Source: an uncultured Lachnospiraceae bacterium
Lineage (GTDB): Bacteria > Bacillota > Clostridia > Lachnospirales > Lachnospiraceae
Length of the DNA: 5,663 nt
Direction: 5' to 3'
Assembly (NCBI GenBank): GCA_902797015.1
Contig: CADBRG010000170.1
Coordinates: forward strand, 1-5,663
The translations under genes were made by a program, and so were the position numbers. This document shows, piece by piece, positions 1 through 5,663 of this stretch (within the stretch, counting starts at the first letter, position 1; every line of letters begins with the position of its first letter). Under the pieces are notes generated by a model. The model saw only the letters and a list, made by a program, of their open reading frames with translations. It was not told the origin of the DNA and ran no database searches.

Positions 1-1
1 A

Positions 2-1507
2 ACACCCAGTAAGCTTAGCGATTCTAAAGATTCCTACTGCTTAAGCAGTTTCTGTCTGTTATCCGACAACAGTATCCCTGATTCCTTTTCTATGCACTGT
101 CTCTATGTACTGGATGATCTAAACCTTGTTGCCTCCTTACATCCGGACGCAGATGCCTCTTTTCTGATTCTGACCGATTCTGTCAGCGAGTCTGCACCAA
201 TCATCGAATCTGAAAACATAGCTTTACCATCACTCATTCTGGAGCGAACCGATACAAAAGAAGTCTGCGCGATTCTTCAGCAATATTTTGATGACGTTTG
301 CGGGATGGGACTGTTCGCAGATTCTCTCCTTGAAATCCTCTTTTTTGAAGGCGGCATTCAGGCAATGCTTGACCAGATCTACGCTGCGTTCCAGAATCCA
401 CTTTTTGTATTTGATCCTGATTTCAAACTCATCGCCGCAACGACCGGCGAACGTGTTGTATTGGATGAGCAAGCGAAAAAAATATTGGAAAATGGCGGCT
501 TTACCGAAGAGGAATTCAAGATTGTGAACCAGTCCCGTATTCACCGGAAAATCCTTGAAAGCGAACGCCCGATTCTTACGATGCATCCGACAGGTGGCTA
601 TCAGCAGCTGATCTGTGCGATCGATACGCAAAAAGAAATGGGACATATCGTATTAAATGCACTGAACCGGCCATTTAATGATACGGATCCTCTCATGCTG
701 TATTTATTAAAAAAAGCCATCGATCAGCAGATGAAAAAAGATGAATTCATCCGCAATAACCGTGGCTTTAACTATGAATATTTTCTGCGGGATCTGCTGG
801 AAGGAAAGATAGCTGTCGGAAAGGCTTATCAGGACAGGATGAATTATACCAATACGGATTTCACCGGAAATCTTTATTGTATGGTCATTGAAACTGCCAG
901 AAGCTCTGAAACATTAAACACGATGCATATCCGTTCCATGTTTGAGACGCAATTCCCAGGCACCATGAGCCTGATGTATCAGGGTGGAATCATCATTTTA
1001 TTCCATCCGACAGGTAATGGCACATTGTCAGAGGAAGATCTTATCTCGATCCATGACCTGTGCAGGGATTATGGTCTGTATGCCGGAATGGGTAATTGCT
1101 TTCAGGACATTTTAAAAATCAAGGGCTATTACAAACAGGCTCTGCGCGCGATTGAACTGGGCATCTGCCACCAAAATAATCCCGGCCTGTTTTTGTACCG
1201 GGATTACTATATGGATCATGTCGCAAACCTGTTCACGCAAAAGGAATCTCTTGAGACGTTCTGCCATCCGCAGCTGAAAATCCTGCTTGATTACGATGCG
1301 GCCAACCAGACCGATTATGCAAAAATCCTGTATACCTGGCTGATCTCCGAACGAAACATGGCCACAACCGCAAAAGAGCTGTTCCTGCACCGTAATACAT
1401 TGATCTATCGAATGAAAAAGATCAACTCCATGATCGATGTGAACTTTGATGACTATTATGAGCGGCAGCGCATCATTCTGTCCTATGAGTTTTATCGTGC
1501 CTTATGA
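2..1507 (+). CDS. PucR/CdaR-family transcriptional regulator, 5' end outside window
   Basis: This is a cytoplasmic DNA-binding regulator. The frame is open without a stop from base 2, giving 501 visible codons; the first ATG (base 92) has no Shine-Dalgarno sequence, and the codons before it read like protein, so the true start lies left of the window. The last ~60 residues form the PucR C-terminal helix-turn-helix (PF13556 type), with the signature TAKELFLHRNTLIYRMKKIN at about bases 1370-1430. Before it, from about base 765, lies a region resembling the CdaR GGDEF-like domain (begins NYEYFLRDLLEGK). Further upstream (about bases 360-740) is a PAS/GAF-like sensor segment containing NPLFVFDPDFKLIAAT. 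No membrane segment is visible. Members of this family usually control catabolism of purines, sugar acids, amino acids or other small substrates. It is convergent with the minus-strand cluster, with a 16-bp overlap at the stops. That it regulates this cluster is only an inference from proximity. Family assignment is firm; the ligand is unknown. Confidence 0.9.
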   Translation, partial: TPSKLSDSKDSYCLSSFCLLSDNSIPDSFSMHCLYVLDDLNLVASLHPDADASFLILTDSVSESAPIIESENIALPSLILERTDTKEVCAILQQYFDDVCGMGLFADSLLEILFFEGGIQAMLDQIYAAFQNPLFVFDPDFKLIAATTGERVVLDEQAKKILENGGFTEEEFKIVNQSRIHRKILESERPILTMHPTGGYQQLICAIDTQKEMGHIVLNALNRPFNDTDPLMLYLLKKAIDQQMKKDEFIRNNRGFNYEYFLRDLLEGKIAVGKAYQDRMNYTNTDFTGNLYCMVIETARSSETLNTMHIRSMFETQFPGTMSLMYQGGIIILFHPTGNGTLSEEDLISIHDLCRDYGLYAGMGNCFQDILKIKGYYKQALRAIELGICHQNNPGLFLYRDYYMDHVANLFTQKESLETFCHPQLKILLDYDAANQTDYAKILYTWLISERNMATTAKELFLHRNTLIYRMKKINSMIDVNFDDYYERQRIILSYEFYRAL

Positions 1508-2487
1508 AAGCGGGAATAATCTGCGCCGTAAATACGCGCTTCTTGATTGATGATATCACTGTTCCCCATGCATTCCATGTTACTGATATAGCACTGGAAT
1601 AAGAGATTCCCGCCGGGCGCAAACGTATCGATCACCTGATGTGTATCTTCGATCAGCTGCTCTTTCGCAGTCGACGGCAGATTCGCATGAAACTCGGCGC
1701 CAACATTAAAGCTTACTTTGTCCCCATACTGATCTATAATCTCCTGCCAGTTGTTTAATGGTTGCAGGGGATTGATCATCTGTGCCCCGTTTTCAATCAG
1801 ATCACCGATAAACACCTGCATGTTTCCGCAACTGTGATGCGTGTAAATTGCCCCGTACCGGTGGATCACTTCAGCGATGCGCTTATGGGCCGGCTTGATA
1901 AATTCACGATACATCTCCGGTGAGATTAGCGGTCCGTTGGCTGCACCAAGATCATCATGAAAAAACACCTCATCCGGTTGATAAGCTTCGAGCATCAATT
2001 CCAGAAGATGCACTTTATAATCTGTCAACGCATTGATCAATGCCTTGTACTCTTCGGGTTCTTCCATCATCGCAATAAACGCACCTTCCATTCCCATCAG
2101 GATACTGGCACGTTCAAACGGGCCAAGCGTGCAAAAGAGTCTGACCAGCTTATTCTCACGATCCATATTGGCCATATCCTCTTTTGCAGCCGATTTCCAG
2201 TCAATGGCATCAATATCCGGGATTTTCAGAATATCCCGCCACCCCAGAATATCTTCGATCAGTGGAGGTTTTCGAACATCGGGTGCATGAGAGAAAGACG
2301 CTTCATCCCACTCCCATAAACATCCAAACCAATCCTTTCCGCCTTGTCCGAAAGGCGAATATTCCCGCAGTGGAGATGGCATCAGGATTTCCATACAATC
2401 GTCTACGATCGGAACCCATTCCGGTTCTCCTGTACGTAAAATTGCACGCAGTGCATTTTCTTTCTGTGTCAATACATGCCGTCCCAT
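1492..2487 (-). CDS. URO-D superfamily protein, MtaA-like methyltransferase type
   Basis: 331 residues, a full-length member of the uroporphyrinogen decarboxylase (URO-D) superfamily with a TIM-barrel fold. Visible motifs are FFHDDLG (residues 175-181), the block ISPEMYREFIKPAHKRI (188-204), and YTHHSCGNM (215-223), whose His218-Ser-Cys220 matches the HxC zinc site of MtaA/MtbA-type cobalamin methyltransferases; Cys299 or Cys306 could be the third ligand. The N-terminal arginine motif of true heme URO-D (RQAGRY type) is absent, so a heme role is unlikely. Known relatives move methyl groups between corrinoid proteins and thiols or other acceptors; no corrinoid protein is encoded here, so the substrate is open. 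The start was set at the ATG at 2487 because AGGAGG lies 5 nt upstream; an in-frame ATG 10 codons earlier (2517) has no proper site. It is last in the minus-strand cluster, 59 bp after the OB-fold/ACP gene, and its stop region overlaps the convergent regulator gene. Confidence 0.88.
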   Translation of the reverse strand: MGRHVLTQKENALRAILRTGEPEWVPIVDDCMEILMPSPLREYSPFGQGGKDWFGCLWEWDEASFSHAPDVRKPPLIEDILGWRDILKIPDIDAIDWKSAAKEDMANMDRENKLVRLFCTLGPFERASILMGMEGAFIAMMEEPEEYKALINALTDYKVHLLELMLEAYQPDEVFFHDDLGAANGPLISPEMYREFIKPAHKRIAEVIHRYGAIYTHHSCGNMQVFIGDLIENGAQMINPLQPLNNWQEIIDQYGDKVSFNVGAEFHANLPSTAKEQLIEDTHQVIDTFAPGGNLLFQCYISNMECMGNSDIINQEARIYGADYSRFHKAR

Positions 2488-2500
2488 TTCTCCCTCCTTT
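2488..2500 (-). promoter_or_regulatory. Ribosome binding site deciding the URO-D-like start
   Basis: On the minus strand the bases read AAAGGAGGGAGAA directly before the ATG at 2487, with AGGAGG 5 nt from the start codon. This strong site favours the start at 2487 over the longer reading from 2517. Confidence 0.85.
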
Positions 2501-2546
2501 CTTACCGGGGATATCATCCTTTACATCATGACCAAATCAATATCGA

Positions 2547-3356
2547 TCATCCCATCCGTGCTCTTGCCAGTTCGGCAAACTCTCGAATTGTATTCATTTC
2601 ACCCGCCTCCGGAATCTCAATCGTCACATCCAGTTCCTCTTCAATTCCTGCCAGCATCGCGATCATCTTCATCGACTGGTTAGAAAGGTCTTCTCTGATA
2701 TCGGTATCCGGTGTTATATCTTCTGCATCCACACCGTAGGCTTCCGCGGCACAGTCGATGACAACCTCAAGTACCTGCAGGTACATCGGATCTGATGAAT
2801 GATCCGTCTCTTTCTTTTCTTCATCCGCACCAGCTGAATCCGCAGCCGGCTCCTGGCCAGCTTCCTTTGCCAGTTGTGCTGCCTTCAGTGATTTTCCATA
2901 TGCCGCTTCCCGTTCCAGATCTTCTTTTGTCGGTTCAAAATCCTCTGGTACCCAGACACAGATCTTTGTGTCTGCGCCCTGGATGATATAGGGTTTGATC
3001 ACCAGCTGTTCCATGTTGTCATGGTATTCCTGATACTGTTCCGGATCTATATGTACGATCGTCGTGACATACGGATCGCAGTCCGGAATCAGAATGCTGG
3101 CTGCCATGAATCCATCATACGCTTCCCGGTATTCACTTTCCGGGAAAACCACAAGTGGCGGCAGGATCTGTCCGACTTTTGCACGGACATCCGTCAGATC
3201 CACCCATTCCGTATCCAGATAGCCGCATGCGTTGCACGCAATGTAAGGCGGAAATTCGATATGTCCGCAGGCCGGACATTTTCGTCCCATGACTTTTCCT
3301 TCTTCCAGAGCGTCGTAATATTTTTTTACGATCATTTCCATTTCGATACGTTTCAT
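2547..3356 (-). CDS. Zn-ribbon/OB-fold (DUF35) protein fused to an acyl-carrier-protein-like domain
   Basis: 269 residues in three parts. Residues 10-50 form a rubredoxin-like zinc ribbon with CPAC (27-30) and CNAC (41-44), then an OB-fold to about 140; together this is the DUF35 architecture (PF12172/PF01796). Residues 140-190 are a charged, Ala/Glu/Asp-rich linker. Residues 190-269 look like an acyl carrier protein: TDIREDLSNQSMKMIAML (218-235) followed by GIEEELDVTIEIPE aligns without gaps to the ACP block EDLGADSLDT...EEEFDTEIP, placing Ser228 at the phosphopantetheine serine. The usual DSL is QSM here, so modification is plausible but unproven. DUF35 proteins bind thiolase-fold enzymes as partners in acyl-CoA chemistry, and the thiolase gene lies 12 bp upstream. 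DUF35 proteins are commonly ~130-150 residues; the extra length is the linker and ACP-like part. The start has AGGAGG 8 nt upstream. The DUF35 call is firm; the ACP call is good from sequence pattern alone. Confidence 0.87.
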   Translation of the reverse strand: MKRIEMEMIVKKYYDALEEGKVMGRKCPACGHIEFPPYIACNACGYLDTEWVDLTDVRAKVGQILPPLVVFPESEYREAYDGFMAASILIPDCDPYVTTIVHIDPEQYQEYHDNMEQLVIKPYIIQGADTKICVWVPEDFEPTKEDLEREAAYGKSLKAAQLAKEAGQEPAADSAGADEEKKETDHSSDPMYLQVLEVVIDCAAEAYGVDAEDITPDTDIREDLSNQSMKMIAMLAGIEEELDVTIEIPEAGEMNTIREFAELARARMG

Positions 3357-3362
3357 CTGTGT

Positions 3363-3371
3363 CCCCTCCTA
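3363..3371 (-). promoter_or_regulatory. Ribosome binding site of the OB-fold/ACP gene overlapping the thiolase stop codon
   Basis: The minus strand reads TAGGAGGGG: the TAG stop of the thiolase gene (3371-3369) supplies the first AG of the AGGAGG for the next gene, whose ATG is 8 nt further on. This arrangement fits translational coupling and co-expression of the two proteins. Confidence 0.8.
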
Positions 3372-4661
3372 CAGCCTTCTTAAGATCGTGCAAAGCAGAT
3401 TCTGCCCGCCGCCGAATCCACGGACCATCGCATAATTCACCGGCTTTTTGATCTGATGCTCATCCGCTTCCCCGCGCATTTGCATACAGACTTCATAAAT
3501 GTCATGTACACCGGATGCGGAAGCCGCATGACCATAATTGCAGCGTCCGCCATTTGTCTGGATCGGTCGGTCTCCTGTAAACATGCAGCGATCATCGAGC
3601 ATGTATTCCCATCCGTTCTCCGGCAGATATTCACACTGCTCTGCGGAAAGCAGCTGCTGTGCTAGGAAGAAATCATTGGTCATAAAAAGATCCATATCTT
3701 TTCCGGTCAAACCGGTCAGATTGCGGATTTGCTTATATGCATTGATCGTACCGGTCCGCTCATTCTGAGGATTCGCGTATTCCACAACAGAATGTCCGAC
3801 ACCAAGCACTTCGATCGGGTGATCGGTATATTTGTATGCCATCTCTGTAGGCATCACAACAAATGCTCCGGCGCCGTCGCAGCGTTCTTCAAAGTTGCTT
3901 GCACGGATCCATTTTCCCAGCTTTGGATTGAACTTCGAATGCAGATACTCTTCTGCTGAATCCATGCCGGATTCATGCGCCTTCTCTTCATAAGTCTTAT
4001 CATTCAGACTGTTCGGATTGATGGCTGCCATCTTTCTGGCATTGATCGCCATCCTTGTCAAAAGCTGATCGACCTGTTCATCAGAAATCCCATGCTCTTC
4101 GATGTATGCCTGCAGCCAGGATTCAAAATGGAACGGCAGGATTCCGTTGGTAAACAGGTTGTAATCTCTGGTCATCGTGGAACAAAGGACCTCATGGAAG
4201 ATCGCATCGGTTCCGAATCGCCGCTGTGTCAGCACTCTGGTCGGATATGCGATCGAATACTGCATTTCCATACAACCGCTCAGCACAATGTCATAAGCAC
4301 CTGATGCAACCAGCGCTGCCGCCGTCTCTAATGCCACATAGCCTGTTGCGCAGGCTTCGCTCTGATGATAGGAACCCTTTCCCTTCATGCCAAGCCAGTT
4401 CGCGACATGGATGTTCGGAGAGCCAAAATTGCTGGTCCACCCCGGTCCTGCCTGACCATGAATAAAAAACTCAACATCTTTTCCAGTGATGCCACAGTCA
4501 CGCATTGCCTCAGTTGCTGCATAACCGAACAGTTCTCCCTCAGTGATTCCGTTATACCGTTCATCATCCTTTGCACGGATGAACGGCGTTACGCCGACAC
4601 CAACGATCGACACGCTTCTTGCATATGGTTTTAGTTTTGGAATATTGTCGCTAAAGCTCAT
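3369..4661 (-). CDS. Thiolase-superfamily protein, SCP-x/Ltp-like (DUF35-associated type)
   Basis: 430 residues, full length for a thiolase. The N-terminal strand reads SVSIVGVGVTPFIR (17-30). The nucleophile is Cys104 in SEACATGYVALETAAALVAS (101-120), the usual CxxG-Al-xA helix. NDFF (329-332) stands where SCP-x thiolases have HDxF and classical thiolases have NEAF. GGRCNYGHAASASG (371-384) gives the conserved GH histidine, His378. The C-terminal loop is RGFGGGQN (414-421), so the classical CxG proton-shuttling cysteine is replaced by Gly415. This pattern resembles thiolases that work with a DUF35 partner, for example in retro-Claisen, retro-aldol or acyl-transfer steps, more than degradative 3-ketoacyl-CoA thiolases. 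The substrate cannot be read from the sequence. AGGAGG lies 9 nt before the ATG. It is first in a tight minus-strand cluster with the DUF35-ACP and URO-D-like genes. A cytoplasmic enzyme, with no signal peptide or membrane segment. Confidence 0.88.
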   Translation of the reverse strand: MSFSDNIPKLKPYARSVSIVGVGVTPFIRAKDDERYNGITEGELFGYAATEAMRDCGITGKDVEFFIHGQAGPGWTSNFGSPNIHVANWLGMKGKGSYHQSEACATGYVALETAAALVASGAYDIVLSGCMEMQYSIAYPTRVLTQRRFGTDAIFHEVLCSTMTRDYNLFTNGILPFHFESWLQAYIEEHGISDEQVDQLLTRMAINARKMAAINPNSLNDKTYEEKAHESGMDSAEEYLHSKFNPKLGKWIRASNFEERCDGAGAFVVMPTEMAYKYTDHPIEVLGVGHSVVEYANPQNERTGTINAYKQIRNLTGLTGKDMDLFMTNDFFLAQQLLSAEQCEYLPENGWEYMLDDRCMFTGDRPIQTNGGRCNYGHAASASGVHDIYEVCMQMRGEADEHQIKKPVNYAMVRGFGGGQNLLCTILRRL

Positions 4662-4744
4662 AATGGTATGCCTCCTCTTCTCATCTCTTGCGCCTGTTCC
4701 TGATTGGATGCATTTTCTGCCAATTCAAGATCTCTGGTTCTATC

Positions 4745-4777
4745 ATATCCGCAGAAAGCCTGCTGCTGTTCGGATAT
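4745..4777. repeat. Short inverted repeat, possible operator
   Basis: ATATCCG at 4745-4751 is matched by CGGATAT at 4771-4777, with 19 bp between the arms. It sits 84-117 bp upstream of the thiolase start and overlaps a -10-like TATGAT. A 7-bp match can arise by chance, so the operator reading is tentative. Confidence 0.25.
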
Positions 4778-4828
4778 CTGACACAAATATGCTTCTGTTT
4801 TTGGTCACCGGCAACGAAAAAGAGACAC

Positions 4829-4844
4829 AAGCGCTTTCGCGCTT
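4829..4844 (-). terminator. Small GC hairpin with GAAA loop, possible weak terminator of the phosphotransacetylase transcript
   Basis: On the minus strand AAGCGC-GAAA-GCGCTT forms a perfect 6-bp stem with a GNRA-type tetraloop. The run CTCTTTTT begins about 4 nt after the stem. The T-run is offset, so this is an imperfect intrinsic terminator at best. It lies 78-93 bp downstream of the phosphotransacetylase stop and could end or pause that transcript before the thiolase cluster. No plus-strand gene needs it. Confidence 0.35.
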
Positions 4845-4853
4845 TAACGCACT

Positions 4854-4903
4854 AAGGGGTCAGGCACCTTCACACTTTAAAGTGCGAAGGTGCCTGACCC
4901 CTT
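4854..4903. repeat. 50-bp near-perfect palindrome, REP-like element
   Basis: Two 25-bp arms (4854-4878 and 4879-4903) abut with no spacer and match at 24 of 25 positions; the left arm begins AAGGGGTCAGGCACC and the centre is CTTTAAAG. The only mismatch is A4872 with C4885, which becomes a G·U pair in a minus-strand transcript. It lies 18 bp after the phosphotransacetylase stop. There is no T-run after it on the minus strand, though CTTTCTTT follows on the plus strand, so it is not a textbook terminator for its neighbour. The GGGGTCAGGCACC/GGTGCCTGACCCC core looks like the repetitive palindromes (REP-like) scattered in many genomes, which may spread with IS200-like transposases; this link is inference. 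It may also stabilise the upstream mRNA 3' end. Confidence 0.75.
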
Positions 4904-4921
4904 TCTTTACGTATGCAGTTA

Positions 4922-5662
4922 TTATTTGCTGTTCGCTGCCTGTACACACAGGAACGCAATGTTGTCATAAGCCAGCTCTTCGTTCATACCGCGTGAGCAG
5001 TCAAGAATCGGAAGACGGAAGCCCTGGTACAGCGGTCCGTAGGACTTGCAGTTTGCGGTAAACTGGATCAGCTTTCCGCCGATGTTGCAGCCTGCTGCAT
5101 CCGGGAATACCAGAATGTTTGCTTTACCTGCCACTTCACTCGGACGTTTTACTTTCTTCTCGCCGATTTCTTTGATCAGTGCTGCATCTGTCTGGAATTC
5201 ACCGTCGATCTTCAGATCCGGGCGGAGCTCCTGTGCAAGTGCTACCGCATCACGTACTTTTTTGACCGGTGCGCTCATACCGCCGGAACCGTCTGTGGAA
5301 TAGGACAGGAATGCACATCTTGGTTCGATGCCGGTTACAGCTTTGAATGTCTCGCAGGAAGCGATCGCGATACCTGCATGCTGTTCTACGGTCGGCTCAA
5401 TGTTGATCGCGCCGTCTGTGCAGCCGATCAGCTTATTCTTCTCACCATGGAAGTCTTCCAGCTCCAGGATCTGCAGTCCAGATGCGCTTGCAACGCCCGG
5501 GATCATGCCGATGATACTGTTTGCAGCAAGAACAAACTCATAGGTTGTTGTATCGATACCTGCCATCGTGCAGTCTACTTCGCCGACTGCTTCCATCAGG
5601 CATGCATAGTAAACCGGATCTCCGGCACGCTTTTCTACGAATTTTCTGCCCATGACCTTATT
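4922..5662 (-). CDS. Phosphate acetyl/butyryltransferase-family protein, 5' end outside window
   Basis: Proteins of this family interconvert acyl-CoA and acyl phosphate in the cytoplasm, often feeding a kinase that makes ATP. The C-terminal 246 codons are visible; the frame stays open past the ATG at 5653 (preceding codons Asn-Lys-Val) to the window edge, and family members are about 330 residues, so roughly 80-90 residues are missing. Counting from the Met at 5653, motifs include RCAFLSYSTDGSGG (112-125), PDLKIDGEFQTDAAL (145-159), AGKANILVFPDAAGCNIGGK (175-194), GPLYQGF (206-212) and CSRG (219-222). Ser220-Arg221 match the active-site pair of Methanosarcina Pta (Ser309/Arg310), but the position of its Asp316 is Leu227 and the usual GNIGYK is CNIGGK. 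The protein may therefore use a different acyl group or have altered catalysis. It is upstream of the thiolase cluster on the same strand, 260 bp away, separated by a palindrome and hairpin. Confidence 0.86.
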   Translation of the reverse strand, partial: NKVMGRKFVEKRAGDPVYYACLMEAVGEVDCTMAGIDTTTYEFVLAANSIIGMIPGVASASGLQILELEDFHGEKNKLIGCTDGAINIEPTVEQHAGIAIASCETFKAVTGIEPRCAFLSYSTDGSGGMSAPVKKVRDAVALAQELRPDLKIDGEFQTDAALIKEIGEKKVKRPSEVAGKANILVFPDAAGCNIGGKLIQFTANCKSYGPLYQGFRLPILDCSRGMNEELAYDNIAFLCVQAANSK

Positions 5663-5663
5663 C

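Larger units (their letters stand above)
4662..4853 (-). other. Leader/upstream region of the thiolase cluster
   Basis: I see no credible gene in this stretch. Next to the thiolase ATG lies AGGAGG (4671-4676). A TATGAT at 4742-4747 on the minus strand resembles a -10 box, but no good -35 stands 16-18 bp upstream of it, so a promoter call is weak. ATATCCG (4745-4751) and CGGATAT (4771-4777) form a 7-bp inverted repeat that overlaps that -10-like box. The promoter of the three-gene cluster most likely lies here, unless transcription continues from the phosphotransacetylase gene. Confidence 0.4.

Noticed and set aside
92..94. ATG at 92 as the start of the PucR-family gene
   Set aside because: No Shine-Dalgarno sequence precedes it and the same frame stays open with protein-like sequence back to base 2, so the gene is cut by the window edge.
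230..646. 138-residue minus-strand reading frame inside the regulator gene
   Set aside because: It lies fully antisense to a clear PucR-family coding region and has no recognisable protein features.
1492..2487. Heme-pathway uroporphyrinogen decarboxylase (hemE)
   Set aside because: The N-terminal arginine motif is missing and an MtaA-like HxC site is present; the context is not heme biosynthesis.
2488..2517. Upstream ATG at 2517 as start of the URO-D-like gene
   Set aside because: It lacks a well-spaced ribosome binding site, and the added 10 codons are encoded by the strong AGGAGG region serving the ATG at 2487.
3021..3383. 120-residue plus-strand reading frame opposite the DUF35-ACP gene
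   Set aside because: It is an antisense shadow of a gene with clear zinc-ribbon motifs.
4708..4724. Sigma-54-like promoter (TTGGCA...TGCA) on the minus strand
   Set aside because: The GG and GC elements are 8 bp apart rather than the required 10.
4543..5061. 172-residue plus-strand reading frame across the thiolase 5' end, the palindrome and the phosphotransacetylase 3' end
   Set aside because: It is antisense to two well-supported genes, crosses the palindrome, and shows no recognisable domain or ribosome binding site.
5651..5653. ATG at 5653 as the true start of the phosphotransacetylase-family gene
   Set aside because: The frame continues upstream to the window edge and the protein would be about 80-90 residues short of its family.
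1..5663. CRISPR array, tRNA/rRNA genes or intact insertion sequence
   Set aside because: No regularly spaced repeats, tRNA-like folds, rRNA sequence or transposase frame was seen; the only notable repeat is the single palindrome at 4854-4903.

Overview
This window reads as chromosome of an anaerobic member of the Firmicutes, probably class Clostridia. The support is moderate base composition, strong AGGAGG-type ribosome binding sites, a PucR/CdaR-type regulator, and a URO-D-superfamily methyltransferase-like protein of the kind abundant in acetogens and their relatives. The genus cannot be fixed from the sequence.

Layout: base 2 to 1507 on the plus strand is the 3' part of a PucR-family regulator whose frame is open to the left window edge. 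Everything else coding is on the minus strand. Read in transcription order these are: a phosphotransacetylase-family gene cut by the right edge (5662 to 4922); a 260-bp gap holding a near-perfect 50-bp palindrome, a small GAAA-loop hairpin and the likely leader of the next gene; then a tight three-gene cluster. That cluster is a thiolase-superfamily protein (4661 to 3369), a Zn-ribbon/OB-fold (DUF35) protein carrying a C-terminal acyl-carrier-protein-like domain (3356 to 2547), and a URO-D/MtaA-like protein (2487 to 1492). The last gene converges on the regulator and their 3' ends overlap by 16 bp.

How the genes may work together (inference): thiolase-fold enzymes and DUF35 partners are known to form complexes (archaeal acetoacetyl-CoA thiolase/HMG-CoA synthase, BbsAB, Ltp2-ChsH2). 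Here the DUF35 partner brings its own ACP-like domain with a serine at the phosphopantetheine position. The thiolase lacks the classical C-terminal CxG cysteine but keeps the nucleophile Cys, an NEAF-like Asn-Asp and the GH histidine. A reasonable hypothesis is a carrier-linked acyl transfer or C-C cleavage unit. The URO-D-like protein would handle a methyl or related one-carbon group, and the upstream phosphotransacylase would convert an acyl-CoA to acyl phosphate. The substrate is unknown. The ACP fusion is the most unusual item in the window.
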